NCBI GenBank assembly: GCA_001683735.1
Contig: LUGG01000025.1
Location: 620,001 to 684,000 of the forward strand
Source: Grifola frondosa
Taxonomy: Eukaryota; Basidiomycota; Agaricomycetes; Polyporales; Grifolaceae
Direction: 5' to 3'
DNA length: 64,000 nt
The position numbers and the translations under genes were made by a program. How positions within the stretch are numbered: the first letter of the stretch is position 1; the number at the start of each line of letters is the position of its first letter. Positions 60,737 to 64,000 of this stretch are shown piece after piece. Under the pieces are notes generated by a model. It had not been told where the DNA came from and searched no databases. It saw only the letters and a program-made list of their open reading frames with translations.

Positions 60737-61258
60737 AGGGGAAGTCAGAGTGGGCGATTCCCGAGTGATTCTGAGTTGGTTCGGAGCATCGATTCTGGAG
60801 TTGATTTTACACCAGAATCATGGTTGTGGCAGAATCTGGCAGAATCGCTGTTTCTCCTCACGAGGAGGAACAGCAGTCGATTCTCTCTCGATTCTTGCCC
60901 ACCATCATACTTTATAGTAACAAAATAAATGCCCATCCAGCCATTTCTGGCATCATTCACGTCTTTCATCCATTTCTTGGCCTTCCCAGTATGCTTTACA
61001 TCATCCCTAGTCTGTTCAGGGCAGCAAGGTATGGTAGTTGAGTACAATGCACACAAGTACACATTTTTTCTCAACTTCAATACATGTAGCACAAGTACTA
61101 CCTTCCGTAGTATGGGATTGCCTCAGAACCGCCATAGAACCGGGATAGAGAACTGAGGTGGTCAGAGTGACCCCCGGTTCTGGCCAGATTTTGAGATTTT
61201 GAACCGTCGCAGAATCCGTGTGCGAACCGCCCGAGAATCGAGCACTCTGACTGCCCCT
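60737..61258. mobile_element. MITE-like element with terminal inverted repeats
   Basis: The left end reads ggggaagtcagagtgggcga. The reverse complement of the right end reads ggggcagtcagagtgctcga. The match is 21 of 24 over the longer ends and includes gattc. Both ends abut TA (60736-60737 and 61258-61259), consistent with a TA target duplication as made by Tc1/mariner-type transposases. The element is about 520 bp with no coding capacity, and has many internal GATTCT/AGAATC words and near-repeats of the terminal sequence. A non-autonomous DNA transposon is the best fit. Confidence 0.6.
61161..61251. repeat. Nested inverted repeat inside the MITE-like element
   Basis: A second copy of the terminal word gtcagagtg lies at 61161-61169 facing the right end (cactctgac, 61243-61251), bounding a 91-bp hairpin-capable unit with ccggttctgg and cgcagaatccg inside. 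It may be a solo-end or nested shorter derivative. Confidence 0.45.
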
Positions 61259-63449
61259 ATTGCATACATCATCTCACGCAATACAGCAGCGAGGTCACGA
61301 GCAAACTCATTGGAAATAAATAGGCACGTACTTATTGTTCCCATTAAAAATATCGGCACTACTCGACAGTACCTCTAGTTCTGTGTTTTGTTCCGAACTC
61401 GTTCTGTATAATGCAGTAGGTGCGAATGTACCCTACTGAGTATTGGTGTGTACGAAGTACGGAGAGTTGACGTCAAACTATAGGGTAATATAGTGGACAT
61501 TAGACTGTGTCGGGCGAGATGAATGCGAGACAAAATTCACCCTCATGAAGCACATATACATCGGTATACATGGAGCCAGCACGGTCGAGGCGGTGTCCAT
61601 GCTGAACCATCGTATTGTTTCTACGAAGTGTGGACCTCGGCAGGAGCCAATGTGCGTATAATATGTTTTGGATTGGTCAGTAGCATTAACAAACTGTAGT
61701 GAAAGCACGACGTACGGGGCAGATACATTGGTCATCTGTGATGAACACGCCGTGCGGGATCGTGCTGTACAGAGTGGACGAGCCACCTCGACGCCGCGCC
61801 AATCTGCCAAGATCAGTCATAATTAATGTCTTCTTATGCGGCTCACCTCATTCAGCCGTCGCACACAGTTTGATCTATATCTGGATCCTTCGGCGCAGAT
61901 CTATGTACATCGTCAAATATAGCATTAACGCAGGCATGATGCAAGATATGTGGTGTCTTAGGCGGCGAGGAAGTCGTGTCAGGGAAGCCATGTTGTGCGT
62001 AAGAGGAAGTCTAGGAAGGATTGTAGTGGGGATATAATATTATAATCAAATTCTGCAGCTGGAGGTGTCAGAGCTTGTGGTCACATTTGGAACGCACGCG
62101 AGATCTAAAGGACGCGTCACGGTAACGTGACGGGTGATCGATCTTGAGTTAACTTTGACTCTAGTAAGTGGTAGTCCTAGTGGTCCACAGCTGCCCGACT
62201 CCCTTTCTTTTCGCTATGTCACGCCCTACCCCTGCCCAGTGGTCGTCTCCTCCTACGAAGAAAATTTACGGCTAAGACTTGATGCCAGGTGTCAGTTCTG
62301 CTCCCATAGTACCCGGCTCATTGATGTTCTCACAATATTGACACTGTCTGCCTCTTGAAGCTGTCCCACCTGCGAGCTCTTGTCGACCCAGCAGTGTTGA
62401 AATGGATCGTCAGCGATTACAAGCAAACACACAAATTAGCGACACGCCTCTGGCCGCAGTGTCGGTGATCTGGCTTTGCAAGGCGGACGAATGACGCCCG
62501 CCTCCTCGAATTCCCTCGGCCTATAGGAGACGATCGCCACAGACGCCGCCACCCGGATCACGCCAGAGGTCCGCAGTCCATCAGAGACTGCCTCAGGAAC
62601 GATCCGTCGGGCCCTGCACACATGCACGACAGACTTGTTCCCTGCTCACGTCGAGTCAGCCACAGAAGCGTCGTGTTCGCGCGCGGCTCCCTGCGCTTAC
62701 CGTACTCGGGTTACACGGCACGTTGTTCTGCAGACGTTCTTTCGTCTCTCTGCGATGAGCTCTGTCTTTATAATTGTACGCTCCAGTCGTCCCTGGATGT
62801 CTAGCTGGTCCTGGATGCCCTACGTTGTTTGCCGCGCTGCAGCTGCACGACGTCCGCTGGGCCGCGTGTGTTCATGTAACTTCGCGGTAATTCGCTTGCC
62901 ATGCACATTATTCCGATACGGCGGGGCATCCTGTAATCCGCCGTGGCCGCCGCACATCTGTCCATGTGAGATTATTCGGTGCCGGCCAACGTGCAATTTG
63001 GACTCGCCTTTGCCACTGATCTCTGTATCTGGCACGCTATCAACCTACATTACACAGCCTGTGCTTCGACTTCTCCCGACATACACGGCCGTTTTGGTAA
63101 GAGACCACCGTGATCTGACCGACCGAGGTTGCCGGGATATTAGACGCCGATATCGCTGGCACCTTTTTCTGAGACCTTTCTGGCATCTCTGTAATGATCT
63201 GCTTTCGGGGTTCGGACGGCCTCTTCCTGGCATATGAAGTCGAGCTCAGTTTGCACTCGACCAGCGCCTTTAGTGCAGGGTGTGGTTTCGAGTTACGGAT
63301 GTATGATTTCTCTTGATTATGCACACAATATATATTGATGTAGTTAGTAGAAGGTTTCTTACGGTTGTTCACGCGATTAGTGTGCGGAAACATGGGACGA
63401 GACATCTTTTATTCCACACGAAATCAGAATTATTATCCCCAATGACCAC
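61259..63449. other. Unassigned region
   Basis: About 2.2 kb without a supportable gene. The 200-codon plus-strand ORF at 62635-63237 is Cys/Arg/Pro-rich, overlaps an equally open minus-strand ORF (63405-63040) and shows no domain. I do not call either. Confidence 0.35.
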
Positions 63450-63812
63450 TTATCCACCATGAGAGCCTTCCTCGACCCGACTCGGAGCCTCAACATCGAC
63501 TAATATATCTGCAGGTCTACTAGCCTTCTGTTTTCGTTCGCGGGTGGCTTTGGCTTTGGCGACAGCTTCAGCGCGTCTGGTTGGTCCCGCAATGCGAAGC
63601 GTTGCCGCGAGTTCTTTGTGTTTTGCTGCGCGGTCCTCAAGATAGTGAGTAGGTGCTGTTAGTTGTCGTGGAAGAGTCTCGCGAACAAGATGAGCATTAT
63701 GTAACGCATGCATGTTCAAAATATAGTGGTTGTCATCTGCATGAGTGACCTTGTTCTTCCTTTGAGTCGGATTACCTCGATCTCGCTGTGTGACAATTTC
63801 GTCGCACTCCAC
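63450..63812 (-). CDS. C-terminal exon of an unidentified gene, runs toward the edge
   Basis: An open minus-strand frame with protein-like composition: a polar segment, then HYILNMHALHNAHLVRETLP, RQLTAPTHYLEDRAAKHKEL, a basic helix (AEAVAKAKATRERKQKA) and an acidic end with a stop at 63450-63452. The His/Asn-rich HALHNAHLVR block followed by a Lys/Arg helix looks like a conserved motif of unknown basidiomycete proteins. Upstream exons probably lie beyond 63812, possibly off the window. The family is not identified. Confidence 0.35.
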   Translation of the reverse strand: MECDEIVTQRDRGNPTQRKNKVTHADDNHYILNMHALHNAHLVRETLPRQLTAPTHYLEDRAAKHKELAATLRIAGPTRRAEAVAKAKATRERKQKASRPADILVDVEAPSRVEEGSHGG

Positions 63813-64000
63813 AACCTTGCACTGGCTTCCGAAGCAGTTGTGCTGTGCATTGAAGATGAATAAGACATCCTGACAAAATGATCAGCAGACAAAGGATGAA
63901 GAAATGGAACACACAACACACATGTGGATTTACAATTGCACTCCGGTGTGCCCGCGTCAGTAATGGCATGTTGAGGCGGAGATCTTTGGTGGCAGCTATA

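Noticed and set aside
62635..63237. A 200-codon plus-strand ORF
   Set aside because: Cys/Arg/Pro-rich low-information sequence with an equally open opposite frame, no domain and no splice context.
1..64000. Treating every broken gene as a pseudogene
   Set aside because: The breaks share one form (one G/C missing, mostly in a run) and occur in essential genes, so a technical cause is simpler. Exceptions are listed individually.
1..64000. CRISPR arrays, riboswitches, bacterial operons, integrated virus
   Set aside because: The DNA is clearly intron-rich fungal nuclear sequence; no direct-repeat arrays or viral hallmark proteins were seen.

Overview
The window looks like nuclear DNA of an Agaricomycete (mushroom-forming basidiomycete, plausibly Polyporales). 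Genes are dense and carry many short GT...AG introns of about 45-70 nt. Several families are typical of or expanded in this class: two DUF6533 membrane proteins, two DUF6535 membrane proteins, GT61 and GH79 enzymes, and a zinc-cluster regulator. The tRNAs are eukaryotic, including an initiator tRNA-Met with an AUCG T-loop. There are no bacterial, viral or CRISPR features.

Layout. 0-2 kb: GT61-like glycosyltransferase (minus). 2-4.8 kb: gene-poor, one orphan exon. 4.8-8.1 kb: ankyrin-repeat protein (minus). 9.7-11 kb: STE11/Bck1-type kinase-like gene with a destroyed active site (plus). 12.4-14.3 kb: ferroportin (plus). 14.8-16.5 kb: GH79 with an in-frame stop (plus). 16.8-19.8 kb: transcription factor with C2H2 and Zn2Cys6 fingers (plus). 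20.6-22.9 kb: DUF6535 copy 1 (plus). 23.2-24.7 kb: ATG5 (minus). 25-26 kb: multipass membrane protein (plus). 26.9-28.4 kb: DUF6533 protein (plus). 29.3 and 30.8 kb: tRNA-Ser(AGA) and initiator tRNA-Met, flanking a DUF218/YdcF-type protein. 31-32.5 kb: quinone oxidoreductase (minus). 32.8-45 kb: a giant TOM1/HUWE1 HECT ubiquitin ligase (minus). 45.3-46 kb: SUB1/PC4 coactivator, head to head with TOM1. 46.1-48.8 kb: Mcp2/ADCK1-type ABC1 protein (minus). 49.3-53.2 kb: aspartyl-tRNA synthetase fused to a DUF2156 transferase domain, the architecture of ergosteryl-aspartate synthase ErdS (minus). 54.8-56.8 kb: DUF6535 copy 2 (plus). 58.1-59.8 kb: second DUF6533 protein (plus). 60.7-61.3 kb: a MITE-like element with terminal inverted repeats. 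61.3-64 kb: mostly unassigned, with one likely minus-strand exon at the edge.

The genes are mostly unrelated housekeeping or accessory loci, not a pathway cluster. The most notable gene is the AspRS-DUF2156 fusion, expected to move aspartate from Asp-tRNA onto ergosterol.

A window-wide pattern matters for reading everything else. At least sixteen reading-frame breaks, including in TOM1, ATG5 and the AspRS fusion, are each cured by adding one G or C, nearly always inside a G or C run. This points to systematic run-length under-calling in the assembly, so most frameshifts here should not be taken as pseudogenes. The GH79 nonsense codon and the kinase active-site substitutions do not fit that explanation. 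All exon limits were read by eye from frames and splice signals; no search was run.
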